Source of the DNA: Brachypterus glaber
Taxonomy: Eukaryota; Arthropoda; Insecta; Coleoptera; Kateretidae
NCBI GenBank assembly: GCA_958510825.1
Contig: OY294048.1
Coordinates: 13,719,589 to 13,783,588, forward strand
DNA: 64,000 nucleotides
Direction: 5' to 3'
The notes under the pieces are model-generated. The model ran no database searches. It was not told the origin of the DNA and was given only the letters and a program-made list of their open reading frames with translations. This document shows, one piece after another, positions 10,440 through 21,639 of this stretch. A program made the position numbers and the translations under genes. The first letter of the stretch is position 1. Each line of letters begins with the position of its first letter.

Positions 10440-11190
10440 CATTTCCTTTGAGTCTACATTAAGTAAAATTAAGTAAAAACGTGATTTTAATCATTTTGGA
10501 CCAAAAGCATATGTTGTAAGGCCTATTATAGTGATAAATTACGAAAAAAATCCTTTAACCCTTAACCGGCCCCGCACCATATTTGTTACGTAAACGGTCT
10601 GGTGTAGTCTGAGAGACTACATATTCTGAGGGAACCTAATAGGTTTCCTTTTGCATGAGTTTTTCCAACCAGCTCGTTTAGTTTATTTTCAGCCGTTAAA
10701 AAATGTAGTGTTGATGTGTGTGATATTGTATAATATATACATATTATGTGATATCGTTATTTTATATATCTTATTCGCTATTAAACTTTTTATAAGGGGC
10801 ATTGACTGCAAAATGCTAGGTTTCCTTTTACATGCGTCCATTAAACTACCCAGTTTAGTTTGTTTTCGGTCGTTAAAAAAATATAATATTAAAATTAATT
10901 AAACAAAATTGTATATGTGATATTAATAATATTAAATATCTTGTTTGCTATTGAAGTATTTATGAGGGACATTGGGTCCACATAAAGTAAAATTAGGTAA
11001 AAACGTGATTTTAATTTGCTACAAGCACTTGGGTTTTCTTTTGCATGAGTTAATCCAACCAGCCCGTTTAGTTTGTTTTCGGCCGTTAAAAAATGTAATA
11101 TTGATGTGTATGATATTTTAGCAACATTGTATATGTGATATTATCGATATTAAACATCTTATTCGCTATTAAACTGTTTATGAGAGACAT
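10440..11190 (+). repeat. Three diverged tandem units of ~180-215 bp
   Basis: CTTTTGCATGAGT, CGTTTAGTTTGTTTTCGGCC and CTTATTCGCTATTAAACT recur with starts near 10645, 10820 and 11033. A partial unit with AAAACGTGATTTTAAT occurs at 10478 and again at 11002. TTAACCCTTAACCGGCCC near 10558 resembles a piggyBac-type end, but no partner end was found. Confidence 0.65.
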
Positions 11191-11892
11191 ATACTTTTAT
11201 ATGAATTTTATCTTTTGCAGCCCCCCTTGCAATTCTCCTATCGGTATCCTATCGTCTCTGCAGAAAATCAATAAGTACTTTACGTCTACCTAACGGTTAT
11301 TACTATTATTTTTTGATTATTTTTGTAATTTACCAATAAAATGTTTTTAGAGATCTGTTGCATCAACGTTGATGACACTTTAAAACCGTGGCCAAGATGA
11401 CTTGACCGTGGCCAAATTAATATTACGCCAAGTATTAGCACTGACAAATACAGTTGCCTAATTTAAGAAGCAAGGCGATATATTCCATTGTTGTCAAGCC
11501 GCACATGAGCGGCGTTGCCGATAAGCATTAAAATTCCCTAAAATATGAGAATAAAACATTTCAAACAGGCAATTCTCAAAAAGTGAGGTTAATTGTCAAA
11601 TGATTTGACAGTAAAATTTTAAATGTGTACGTTTTATTGCATCAGTTTAAAAATGCTTAATTCCAATTGGTTGGATTTTTTACGGAATGTGGGAATAGAA
11701 CGAAATAATTAACGCAGTCAATAAAAAAGGAAACTAAATTAACAACGTGCCTTTTTCGTTTTTTATTAGATATTTTTGAAGTACGTAGAGCAAACCATTT
11801 CACTACTTGGTGGGAATATGCTTTGAACGTGGCTAACGCGACGATAAAACGCAATTGTGTCGTAATTAAAATTTTTAAGTTAATTGAGATAT

Positions 11893-12156
11893 TTGTTTGT
11901 TTGTTTGTTTAACCTCGTACTATTCTACTTAATCAAGCATCCCCTAAGTCCAGGACTTGTGTGGGCTAGTAGTAGAGGGAACCACCGGCTTATACTGACT
12001 TTCGAACCAGTTTCTAGGGAATGTCCGTTTCACTTAGCGCCTTCGCCAAATTTCAGTTATTAATTAACTGAAAAAGGCAAATCGGCGCCAGTGAGAATCG
12101 AACTCACGATAGTAGACTTGCTATACATACGCGCTAGCCACTACGCTTTGCCTCCC
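11893..12156 (-). mobile_element. tRNA-derived SINE, copy 1
   Basis: On the minus strand a tRNA-like head starts GGGAGGCAAAGCG, with box A-like GCGTAGTGGCTAGCGCG and box B GAGTTCGATTCTC (12093-12105). The body that follows is shared by all four copies: CGCCGATTTGCC, a TTAATTAATAACTGAAA segment, GGCGAAGGCG, GGTTCGAAAGTCA, GCCGGTGGTTCCCTCTACTA, ending in GAATAGTACGAGGTTAAACA and an (AAAC)n tail. Such elements are copied by pol III and mobilised by a LINE partner. The head is too altered outside the promoter boxes to be a working tRNA. Confidence 0.85.
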
Positions 12157-12491
12157 ATATCACTTGCTTTATTATAGTTATGGGAGATTCTTTAAACTTA
12201 TCTAAAGATACGACGATCGGGAATTGTAAAAACAATGGCATAAAAAGGTTTCATGGTTTCATTAAAAGTTTCAATTTGAAATCAAGCAGGTATTAGGCAC
12301 AACAGAATTATAGAGAATATATTATTTCTGGTTATTATTAAAAATGAATGGCTCCATTCTAGCTCTAGATCTTTAGCCAGTTTAAAACCATGCTGTCTCA
12401 TATTTGCAGCCGAAAAAAAAGTATGGTACTATAGTCTATAGTACGTACGCACCTTCAGTGTATTTGAGTGCTTTTTTTACTCAGCGCTAGC

Positions 12492-13622
12492 CTTGTAATA
12501 GTAGATTACAGGTCGACTTGGAAAATAGTCTCGACCTATAAATGGTCTCGGCACTTCGTGCCTCGCCCAGTAATAAAGTCTCGGAAAAGTACCATTTTCC
12601 GGGATACCTGTATACTATATTATTTTCAACTGTTTTTATTTAAAAATAAAGTACTATTTTTTTTTTGAAACTTAGATGTTTGAATTCAAATAAAGAAAAT
12701 AATACTATAATACTTAAGTTTTTTAGTTCTCTTCATAATAATATTTTTCTGCATTTCACAAGAAAAGCACAATCATATAAAACTGAAGTTCCACATACGC
12801 GTAACCCAAATAAACAACCACAAAAAACATTTGTTGATAGCTCACAAGGTACCGTTTATAACATTTATTATCCTCCTCAGTCTCAAAAGTAAAAAACATT
12901 GACTAAAACTGTACATTTAAGTTTTTTAAACGAAATGTATTAGATTATATTCGTGTTTATCATGACAGCAGTTCAGCCATCTTGCTTTAAGCATTAATAA
13001 TGATATTTTAATCGGTGGCGCCATCTATCGGAAATTAATGATTTAAATTGCAGACCAGTAAAAATTAGTTTACTGGATCTATTTTTTATTACAGGTCAGG
13101 TCCAGGCGTGGAAAACAGTGGGACAAGAAATCACGTACTTCCCAAACTTTATTAATACATGTAATGTACACGGAAAAAAAAATTATAGCTAGGAGCGCTA
13201 TAACACATATACCAAGCAAATTATAATCGCTTATTATATAAATACAAGGCTTTCTCTTACAATTATGGCAGTCAGTGTAAAAATTTATATGAAATACTTA
13301 AATTGTTTAGTGAATAATAAAATATAACAAATAGTATGGCATTTATAGCTTAAATAGATTTAATTATTGTCCGTGCTAATAATTTTTATAATATAATAAA
13401 ATTTCTGTAAATTTATAATAGTGCCTGTAATAAATATAATCGTGTCTGTAATATATATAATCGTTTCCAATTTATTTTTAACATTATTAGTTATTGTGTC
13501 CCTTATAATCTATAGCTTAAATCACTATAATTTGCCACTGTTACCAAATATCTTATAATGTATAGCGCAGAGCCCACTAATTTCTTTCCGCGTATGTATT
13601 ACATATACAGTTGCGAATAAAA
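12492..13622 (+). repeat. Duplicated ~0.65-kb unit, copy B (interrupted)
   Basis: It matches copy A (5511-6156) but has about 50 extra bases near 12530-12580 (CCTATAAATGGTCTCGGCAC) and a 424-bp insertion at 13169-13592. The CTCF-like GGCGCCATCTAGCGG of copy A is altered by one base here (13017-13031). The internal frame (12665-12892, 75 codons) has lost bases near its start relative to copy A. Confidence 0.75.
13169..13592. mobile_element. 424-bp TA-flanked MITE nested in copy B
   Basis: It starts CACGGAAAAAAA and ends TTTCTTTCCGCG, flanked by TA at 13167-13168 and 13593-13594. Copy A of the host repeat at about 6115-6130 lacks the insertion and so serves as an empty site. The interior is AT-rich with several TATAATCG/TATAGC-like blocks and no coding content. 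Similar CAC-x-GA-GAAAA termini occur at 23412, 44630 and 54252. Confidence 0.75.
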
Positions 13623-13713
13623 ATATATGTACTCTCGTTTACTAAGAACTAGGTTCGCGAATTTTGTTGTGTACTGTTATGCGCTCGTGGAACCGTCATA
13701 CTCGCCTGCCGCC

Positions 13714-13965
13714 AACGAACTAATAACTCTTCTCTCTAGAATATGCATACCGTTAATATAAACTATCGCCAACATCTCCGTTTGTTTGTAAACAAATAGG
13801 AGGTATATTCAGGCCTGAACAATAACAGTTACTAGTAATTGTTATTGTTGTCTTTGTGAGAACAAAGCTGTGCGAGTAAGATAGACAAATGTATATGTTG
13901 GCTACGTTTTTGTCAGTTTTTACAAATGAAATGCATATTCTATAGAGAAGAGTTATTAGTTCGTT
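13714..13965. mobile_element. 252-bp Mutator-like MITE with 10-bp target duplication
   Basis: The 35-bp terminal inverted repeat starts AACGAACTAATAACTCTTCT and has one mismatch between the ends. Immediate flanks are the perfect 10-bp direct repeat GCCTGCCGCC (13704-13713 and 13966-13975). The host sequence around it (ACCGTCATACTCGCCTGCCG, then CGTATG and CGCGGAATATTG-like blocks) is present without the insertion, in reverse, at about 26640-26690, which acts as an empty site. Duplications of 9-11 bp with long inverted ends are typical of Mutator-like elements. The centre has a palindrome, CAATAAC...GTTATTG, near 13820-13846. There is no coding capacity. Confidence 0.75.
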
Positions 13966-14020
13966 GCCTGCCGCCCGTATGCCAAATACTCGCACGGAAT
14001 ATTGTCTATGCCATGCCACC

Positions 14021-14055
14021 TAGCAAGATGACTTTAAAGGAAAGTCATCTTGCTA
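14021..14055. repeat. Perfect 15-bp-stem hairpin
   Basis: TAGCAAGATGACTTT (14021-14035) and its exact reverse complement (14041-14055) are separated by AAAGG. It lies 46 bp right of the Mutator-like MITE duplication. It could be a short foldback relic. No T-run or coding context suggests a terminator. Confidence 0.7.
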
Positions 14056-14369
14056 CCTAGTTACATAGTATAATATTTTGTGTTTTTAACAAATAATTTA
14101 GTAAGTATTAAAATCAACAATGTAAAGCTCATTAAAAAAAGAAATTAAATAACTCTAAAATATACGAAAAGCTCATAAAATAAATTTCACGTTTACGGAA
14201 CGGACGAGGAGTACAATGCTAAGTAAGTTGGGCACCGTAAAAATGACGGCCCAGCGTCGCGACGAGTTCTCCAGTGTCTGTTCCGTTTTATTTGTATCTC
14301 TTCGCAAACCCTTAGTTAAATGATTGTTATTTTTATTTTCATCCAAAGCCTAATTTTGAACCAAAAACC

Positions 14370-14700
14370 TAATTTTTTAGGGTTTCGTACACCAAAAACG
14401 AAAAATGGACTCTTATAGGATCGCCCGCTTGTCCGTGCGTCCGTCCGTCCGTCCGTTTATTTTAAAACCTAGAAATCTGAAATTCGGCAATTAAGTAGAT
14501 TGTATTAACGACATTCTAGTACGTGGATCCAGGCATATTTTTTTAGAATAATTTTTTTGTCAAAAAGTCAAACGTTAAATTTTTACAATTATTTTTAGAG
14601 AATCCTATCGAGTAGGGTATCATAAAAGTTCTTTCATGATATATCTAAAAAAAAATGTTTTCTTAAATTTTTCTCTATTTCGAAACATTTGCATATAAGA
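14370..14700 (+). repeat. Dispersed insect repeat with GGGTTTCGTAC and TCCG runs
   Basis: AGGGTTTCGTACACCAAAAA, ATGGACTCTTATAGGATCGC and a (GTCC)n stretch at 14431-14456 form an ordered block that I recognise as a repeat type common in insect genomes. No inverted ends or coding frame are visible. The recognition rests on memory. Confidence 0.45.
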
Positions 14701-14875
14701 ATGCATGAGAGTTAAAATTTCGAAAAAACTATGGATATAAGCAATATTAAACATGAAATAAACAGTTAAGGAAACTATATATAGAGACCTAATTTAGGCG
14801 TATAATACGACTGTGACTTTTGGAGATAAAAGCACAAAAAGAAAACAATGCTTGATATGATTGTTGTTATTAGGT

Positions 14876-15121
14876 TTTATGTTTATGTTTATTTTTAACC
14901 TCGTACTATTCTACTATTCTACCCCTAAGGACTTGTGTGCGCTAGTAGTACAGGGAACCACCGGCTTTAATTGACTTTCGAACCAATATATCTAGGGAGT
15001 ACGCCTTCGCCAAATTTTAATTATTAATTAACTGAAAAAGGCAATCGGTGCCAGTGAACTTACGATCATTAGCTCAGTGTCAATGCTATATCGATGCCTT
15101 AGACTGCTGAGCTAATCTCCC
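14876..15121 (-). mobile_element. tRNA-derived SINE, copy 2
   Basis: It has the same body as the SINE at 11893-12156, but the head is of a different type: GGGAGATTAGCTCAGC with AGTCTAAGGCATCGATATAG. The box B region is shortened here (GTAAGTTCACTGG), so this copy is likely dead. The body has lost the AAACGGACATT part. Confidence 0.8.
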
Positions 15122-15129
15122 ACATAAAT

Positions 15130-16330
15130 ATTAATCTACTAAATCCAAATCCCAAAGCTATGCCCTTATAAAAAATATATAAAATACCAACAAAAAAATA
15201 ACTAAAAATAATTAAAAAAACCTATAAAAAATCTAAAAATTATTCCACAAACTTAAAGAGTAAGTTTTCATCTTAATACGAAATATGATCTTTCTTTTTT
15301 TTTTTTTTTTGGTACTCGGTACCGATTGCAAAAGAATGGCTGCTTAACCATTTTTAAGAAAAACGTATTTTTCGACCTTTTTTTCGTCTCTAAAATACCC
15401 TTCTTTAGTACAGTATGGCAAAACTAAGAATCCCTCCTCTGAGAAATCTTCTAAAAACATTAAGTCCAAATTTAAGCTTGGTTTGGTAACCGAACAATAT
15501 TAGATAGTAGATGGTTGGATTAGGGTTATTTATATTAAAAAACGATTTTTTTACTAAAACTGCCGACGTTTCGTTTCCTTCGTTAAAATATAACAATTAA
15601 GGATTTAAATAATAAATATATAATACATAATGGGTATTCGAAATACAAGAAAATAAACAAACATATGCAGATAAGAAATTTAAAGTCGTGTACCAGTGCT
15701 ATACAAACGTCAAGAAATTGACGTTGTTTCTAATGTTCAAAACAATTTTTGGATATCTCCAATAGTTTTAAAGTTATTGTACGGCAAAGTCAATTCTTAT
15801 ACTAATCGTTAATTTTAGGAAAAAAACTAAAAAAGGCCATATCTTACAAAATATTCGTCTTTCGAAAAAATCCTATTATGGATCCATTTCTGATGTCACA
15901 AGGTACCCATAAAACATAATTCACCCTAATCCGTGACTATAGTGCAGTCACCATTGGCTGAAGTCACTAGGAATAGGCACTTAGGCAAATCACCCGGTAA
16001 AAACTACGGTAGTGTTCTGCTACCATCCACTACTACCCTTCAAAATATCAGCTCGTGTACATTTATTACAATTTACATTAATTATTTGACTGGACTAATA
16101 TTCTCCCCACGTGAGGGGAAGAGTAGACTAGGAAATGCGAAGCACTAAATAAATTCACAGCTTTTTTGTATGGTAATTCCTAGACCACAATAAAACAGCA
16201 ACGGCCGTTTCCTGTAAAATAATTATCCGACTATAATAATTAATTCGAGAATTCATTTCTTTCGGACAACTTGAAGCACTGGATGTTTTTGTTTTATGAT
16301 TGTCTACTTTGTTTTAAAGGTATATTTGGT
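15130..16330. other. No gene seen
   Basis: This is AT-rich sequence without recognisable coding, RNA or repeat features. A T-run of 23 bases lies at 15288-15310. A small CTCCCC-ACGTGA-GGGGA hairpin lies at 16103-16120. A GCACTTTTCGTTTCCTTCG-like region near 15570 shows no partner in the window. Confidence 0.4.
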
Positions 16331-16332
16331 CA

Positions 16333-16544
16333 CTATAGAAGAGAAAAAGATGCAAGTCGCTTGCAACTTTAAGCTACGATATTTCAAAAACGCCTTGACC
16401 CAGTGACTTGAAATTTGGAACAAGAATTTTGTAAGTAGTAAACAAAATTTGTTCCAAATTTCAAGTCTCTATGTCAAAGATTTCTTGAAATATCGTACTG
16501 TAAAGTTGCTTTGCAATCGACTTGCATCTTTTTCTCTACTATAG
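16333..16544. mobile_element. Palindromic MITE, copy 3, with complete ends (212 bp)
   Basis: The ends read CTATAGAAGAGAAAAAGATG and the inverted CTATAGTAGAGAAAAAGATG. They are followed by the same CAAGTCG, CTACGATATTTCAA and GACTTGAAATTTGGAAC blocks as the copies at 6161 and 6333. TA flanks fit a TA target duplication. A further solo end of this family lies at 5484-5512. Confidence 0.85.
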
Positions 16545-16743
16545 CCGTTTGGCCTGTTTTTCAAGAGAAAATCTCATACATTCCGGTTTCAATGGTGGCG
16601 ACTTCGCCAAATTTCTAAATAATTTTATATATATTTTTTTATCCTTAAAGATATGTCCAGACTTTTCTCAGCTTTAAATTTTTATTATTTATGTTTTCGG
16701 GATATGTAAGAACCCCATTTCAAATGATACCTTACACAATGAG

Positions 16744-17259
16744 GGAGCGTTCAAGTATTACGTAACGCGCTTGGGGGGACTCGAAAACGTTACGCCGCGT
16801 TACAGAGGGGGGGTGGGTGTCAGTAAAAATGTTACGTTACACTTAAAAAATTATAAACTTATAATTTTTTTTTTGGATCACGTTTTTAACAATGATCTAG
16901 GCTTAAAGAGACGGATTCCTTGCAAATTTTATTGCACACGGCAATACAGTTACAGTTAAATAAATTCTCTAAACAAAAACAATTAGAGATGAAAAACCAT
17001 AGCCAATAACCGGTTTTCGGTTAACCGGTTTCGGAAATTACATCAGACCGGTTTTGGGTTAAAACACGGAAGCAATAACCGGTTAAAAACCGGTTTAAAC
17101 CATAAAGCAAAATTTCCTTTCATTTTTTTTTTACTTTTTGTAAAATGTTACGTAACAGTTAGGGGGGGTGGGGGGTCTCGAAATGGTACACCGCGTTACA
17201 AGGCGGGGGCGGGGGTCAAAAATGGCCTAATTTTGCGTTACGTAATACTTAAACTCTCC
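16744..17259 (+). mobile_element. G-rich MITE with TTACGTAA termini, copy 1 (516 bp)
   Basis: The left end GGAGCGTTCAAGTATTACGT is mirrored on the right as ACGTAATACTTAAACTCTCC. TGAG flanks both ends (16740-16743 and 17260-17263), a possible 4-bp target duplication. Each subterminal region holds long G runs on the same strand between GTTAC motifs, and a CCGGTTTAAACC/AACCGGTTTTCGG block lies in the middle. Related copies are at 37940-38403 and, reversed and diverged, at 31530-32262. There is no coding capacity. Confidence 0.75.
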
Positions 17260-17699
17260 TGAGAGGTTCTAAAAAAAATGTGAAAATTTTTATTTTTGCC
17301 CTTTACTTTGTTTTAAAACCTTTTTTTTTTTAACACAAAAATAACATTAAAAAGAAATAAAAAAATTATTTTTTAAAAGAAGTTAAAATTTTTGTTTAAC
17401 GCAAGACTTGCCTCGGAAAAAGTAATTAATCCATATGTAGGGGTTATTTGTTCTAGTGTACAGTCATCAATTTAACTCTATTCGATAGTGTTCGAATCCG
17501 AATTAAAATAATAAAGAATGATGTCTGGAATTTATCTGTGTAATTTTTAGCTTTGTGATGAATGTGTCGAGTATTAAACTTGTGACGAATTTTTAAAAAT
17601 ATGCAGTAATAAATAACTGCGCAAAATTCATCTAGTGACAAAAGAATTGGAATTAAATATAACAATAAATTATGAGCTTGACAGAAAAAAATTGAGGAG

Positions 17700-18190
17700 C
17701 ATTATATCAAAACATGGGTGAACCCAGGGGGGGTTGGTTGGCTACAGCCCGCATCCGCCAAGCCCTCCAGTTTTCATTTTTTTTTAAACTATTTTGCTTA
17801 CATTAAAAAAACAGTTTGGAAAATGCTTATTCAAAAATTTTCGCCTGTTGCGCTAAATAATCACGGCGCCCTCCTGGGTGGATTTAGTTTTATTATCTTG
17901 AAACCCTATTTGTGGGCAATTATTTTTAAATATTTTTAATATTTTGTTTAAAATTTGTGTATGGGGGTTTTTGAGGTCGCTAAAACTGAATTTGTTATAC
18001 ATTTTTTTCTCCACCCCCGGCGGGCAGGGAGTAATTATTTTTAAATATTTACAATATTTTTTAGTAAAAATTGCTATAAAGGGGTTTTATTAGGTTGCTG
18101 AACTAAATTTTGGAATAGATATTTTCTTACTCCATCCCCTGGGGGTAAGAGGCAATCATTTTTAAACGTTTTCCATTTCTTTTGTCGTCA
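17700..18190 (+). repeat. ~118-bp diverged tandem units
   Basis: A block containing AATTATTTTTAAATATTT, a GGGGTTTTTGAGGTCGCT-like segment and CTCCACCCCCGG recurs with starts near 17918, 18033 and 18154. The TTTTTGAGGTCGCTGA motif also recurs near 43195. No frame is conserved. Confidence 0.5.
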
Positions 18191-18199
18191 CTTTTCTTT

Positions 18200-19270
18200 A
18201 ATTCAAGTTTGTTAAACTTAACGTTAAGTTAAAAAAAAAATTCGCCCGAGGTGCTAGAGCTTTCTTGTATTTTTATGAATTTTTGAATTGCAACACTGTT
18301 TTAAAATTAAAATAAACCATAAAATTCTGAAATTTGTACCTGTGGCTTTCTGGATTTTTTTTTAATTTAAGATTGTAAAACTTACAATATTAAATAAAAA
18401 AGGCCAGTTCGTAAAAACTTTCTTCTGCGGCGCTAACTTAGTTAATAAAGAACTGACGACCATTTTTAGGAGGGGCATTACTTCAGCCCCCTGTACAAGT
18501 GCCGTAACTAAATTATATTTTGGAAAAATAGGGAGCCCGGGAAAAAAAGGCTTCGAATGGCTCGGTCTGGCCCTGGCTAGAGATAAATGCTGTAGAATAA
18601 GGATTTAAGATGGAAGATTTGCGCTTTTTTGTCCAAATATTTTGTCATAAAATTTGTCATAAAATGCCTAAAATTGTCATAAGAAAAATCTGAAACATTT
18701 CGGTGGGAGCCCTGAGAATATTTCTATGTAAATAAAAAAAATCTACCGGACTAATCGTTTTTTTTAAACATGCATATTAGACCAGGCGACAAAAATGTTG
18801 AAATGGAAAAAATCCTATTAAAGACATACGAGCTGTTCTCCCTTTTTCGATACATGCGCCTTCGCCAAAATTGTAAATATGTATATGTATATAAAAAAAC
18901 AAGTAAAAAAATATGAACTTTTGTCACTGCGGATTTCAAATAACATCTTGAAAAATATGAAAAAAAGAAACTGCGAAATAAGGGTTTTCCAATTTTTTGA
19001 TAAATGTTCGATTTTGCCAAAATTATATAATGGCTTTTTTTGAAAATATTTAGGTGGGTCGTTACTCAAAATTCCTAAATGGCAAATTAAATATGGCGGA
19101 CGATTTTTTTATTGTTGTCAAACAAAACCATAAAAATCCCCAGATACCATTTTTCACAAAAGTAAGACTAAAAAGCAAATTTTGGGCGTAAAATTAATTG
19201 GTAAACTATGTAAATTAAGTTATTTTTACATTGTATTAGTTTCTTCTTTTACCGTGTATTCAAGAAACAA
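18200..19270. other. No gene seen
   Basis: AT-rich sequence. GCGCCTTCGCCAAAATTG at 18856 repeats part of the SINE body (and recurs at 41914), so small SINE-derived scraps are present. ATGGCGGACGATTTT near 19093 recurs in the form ATGGCGGACA at 43137. Nothing else is recognised. Confidence 0.4.
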
Positions 19271-19278
19271 AAAATAAA

Positions 19279-20128
19279 TCAATGATGATCCGTACCCGGC
19301 GTATTTCCAGTTGTAGTCCAGTCTTCAGCTCAATAAAAGAGGCTTTACCTGGAAATAATTCAGGGAGTTTTGATTTTCGGTTTATTGGGTAGGGTTAATG
19401 GCCGTTAATAACAAAGCAATTTTGCGACGTTGAATTCGATTTGGAAGTTTCATTTTTTCAACGTGTTTTTCACAAAAAATGGATTTTTAAAATATCTCTT
19501 AAACGTTACACTATACGTTTTTAGATTTTTAATGTTTTTTTCGAAAAATCAAAATTGTTTTTTATCGTCGGTTAGGCATGCCCCTGAGAACATTTTGGGT
19601 GAAAATAAAAAAAAATCTATCTGGCACTTTCTTTTTAATTTAGTAATACTATTTTTTTTAAATAATTCACACATTTGTGCCCCATTATTTCTAGTAAACC
19701 GATTTTCGATTGAATCACCAATACAAGCATAAAAAGACCTTCCTAACCGAGTCATAAAGAAAAATCTAAAACCCTACAGTGTAACGTTTAAGGCGGTGCC
19801 GTGAATTAGCTATAAGTCGTACAAAAAAATATATGACACAAAATTTTTTGAAGATTTGGTCCTCTTTATTTTCATATTAAAAGTTTTTTGTTCTAGGATG
19901 CACCGATCTTGAGATATTTTAAAAAGTCTGTTTTTTGTGAAAAATAAGTTAAAAAAATTACAGTTCCAAATCTAGTTCAATGTCGCAAAATTATTTATTT
20001 GAGGCCTTAAACCCTACCTAATAAACCAAAAATCTAAACTCCCTGAATTATTTCCAGGTAAAGCCTCTTTTATTAACTTGAGGACTGGACTATAACTGAA
20101 AATACGCCGGGTACTGATGATGATGAAT
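19279..20128. mobile_element. 850-bp foldback element with ~300-bp arms
   Basis: The left arm has CGTACCCGGCGTATTTCCAG, then AGGCTTTACCTGGAAATAAT, CAGGGAGTTTTGATTTTCGG and a GGTAGGGTT-like block. Every block is mirrored at 19980-20128, ending AATACGCCGGGTAC. The arms stay recognisable to about 19560 and 19800. There is no target duplication that I can fix and no coding content. Confidence 0.8.
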
Positions 20129-20166
20129 ACAAATACCAACTAACCAATTAAGGTTTAACTTTAAAC

Positions 20167-20349
20167 CTCCGACCCGCCCCGGATGCCGCCCCTGATTCCC
20201 ATATCTCAGGTTATGGGTGCCGAAGGGCGTCGAGACGGATAGGTCCACCGAAACACCCAAAATGTTTACCCCGAAGTCTGAGTGCGGAAATGAGAAATCA
20301 CAAGGGGTGGGAATTTCGTAATTTTTTTCTTCCGGAAAATTATTGGTAA
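20167..20349 (+). pseudogene. TNP2-like (EnSpm/CACTA-type) transposase fragment
   Basis: The frame from 20221 reads CRRASRRIGPPKHPKC, then LPRSLSAEMRNHKGWEFRNF and FLPENYW before a stop at 20347. In insect TNP2-like transposase proteins I know the ordered pattern R-L-x-I-K-P-P, x4-R-x-PRSL, then H/R-WKA-x-EFRNFLL. Here the order and spacing are kept, with A replaced by G in WKA-x-E and the following FYSLPVL lost. About 60 residues remain, with no start codon and an immediate double stop. It is a relic lying directly right of the foldback at 19279-20128. The family name is from memory; a translated search is needed to confirm it. Confidence 0.4.
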
Positions 20350-20609
20350 TAAGACGACACGACAATAAAATTAAGAAATGAAAATTTCTATTCGCTTGTA
20401 TTCCAAAGTGCCATTATTAGCTTAGAAATTTTAAATGAAAAGTGGAACTTTTGTTAAGAGTTAGTCTTTTGTTTTACTTTGGTGGGCTGCAGCCCGCCAA
20501 ATAATTATTTTTGCAGTCCCTTGTGGAAAATTTAAATGCAAAATTAAAAGTATGTACTTACAAAAGGGTATTTGAAAAAACACATTTTTTTATTTTTAAG
20601 CCCGTCCTT

Positions 20610-21030
20610 TTGTCTGTGTCAAATGTCGGCCGGCCGTAACTCCGCGTAGGGCCGCGGCTCTCCTAAGGGCAAGGTCGTAGATGAGGGGGAGTAATGGGGG
20701 TAATTACCCCCCCCCATAGGCGTGGGCGCCAATTTTGTTTGCAGGGCGCCAAGTTTGGTAGAAACCGCCAGGGACACAGTTTTTCTTCTTGTTGGTATTT
20801 TTTTGGGCGCCAAGTTTGGTAGAAACCGTCAGGGACAAAGCTTTTGTCTTAGGGTATTTTTTTGGGCGCCGTTATGTTTTTTGTAGGGGCGCCAAGTTTG
20901 GTAGAAACCGTCAGGGACCAAGCTTTTTTTCTTGATGGCATTTTTTGGGGGGCATTTTTTTTTTAGGCGCACAAAGCTTTATTTTAGGGTGTTTTTTCTT
21001 TTGCTAGAGGCGCCAAATTTGAGGCTTGAA
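20610..21030 (+). repeat. GC-richer minisatellite, GGCGCCAAGTTTGGTAGAAA units
   Basis: GGCGCCAAGTTTGGTAGAAA followed by CCGTCAGGGAC and an AAGCTTTT block recurs at about 20743, 20807 and 20888, with partial units GGCGCC at 20723 and 20863 and a final GGCGCCAAATTTG at 21008. Spacing is 60-85 bp. C and G runs at 20706 and 20947 flank it. Coding is not supported. Confidence 0.7.
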
Positions 21031-21639
21031 AGGCCGGCCCTGGGTATAACCCCCCCATAGAAGAAAGATCTACGCCCTTGCCTAAGGGTGCGTCTAAAGA
21101 AGTTTTTATTTAATATCTCTGGAATCTTGTGAACCAAAATAAAGAATTTTTGCACATGCCCTAACATTAATTAAGGCTATCATCCTATGTAATTTTTATT
21201 TGGTAACTTTAAACAGGAACGTGCAATGTGGAGGGAGTTTTTACTTTTTTTGCCCCAAACTTTTTCGCCTCTAGTCTTTTTAACATTTTATCAACAGACT
21301 TTGATTCCTTGGTGAAAAATGCATAAACCCACACATCACAAATACGTATATAGAATATTCTTCGAAAATATTTAAACATTCTAAGAATATTCCCACAATA
21401 TGCTGATATCACCATAGAACGTTCTATGCACATTCAAATTTTAACTATTTTGAAAATTATAGTCCTTGTGAGGAAATACTGAATTATACTACATCGTATA
21501 TGCAAATTTACAAAAAACTGTAATAATGCTTAATTTTTCATGTTATTTGTAAATTTTAAGTTAAACCACAGGTTAGGTTGTAATATCCCTTGAAAAATAC
21601 AGGAAGTGCTTGTAACCATAGGTCGAATTCACAGTAACA

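Noticed and set aside
10555..10580. Possible piggyBac end (TTAACCCTTAACCGGCCC)
   Set aside because: No inverted partner with TTAA was found within about 1 kb.
14021..14055. Transcription terminator
   Set aside because: A perfect hairpin alone is not a terminator in a eukaryotic nuclear genome, and there is no gene upstream.
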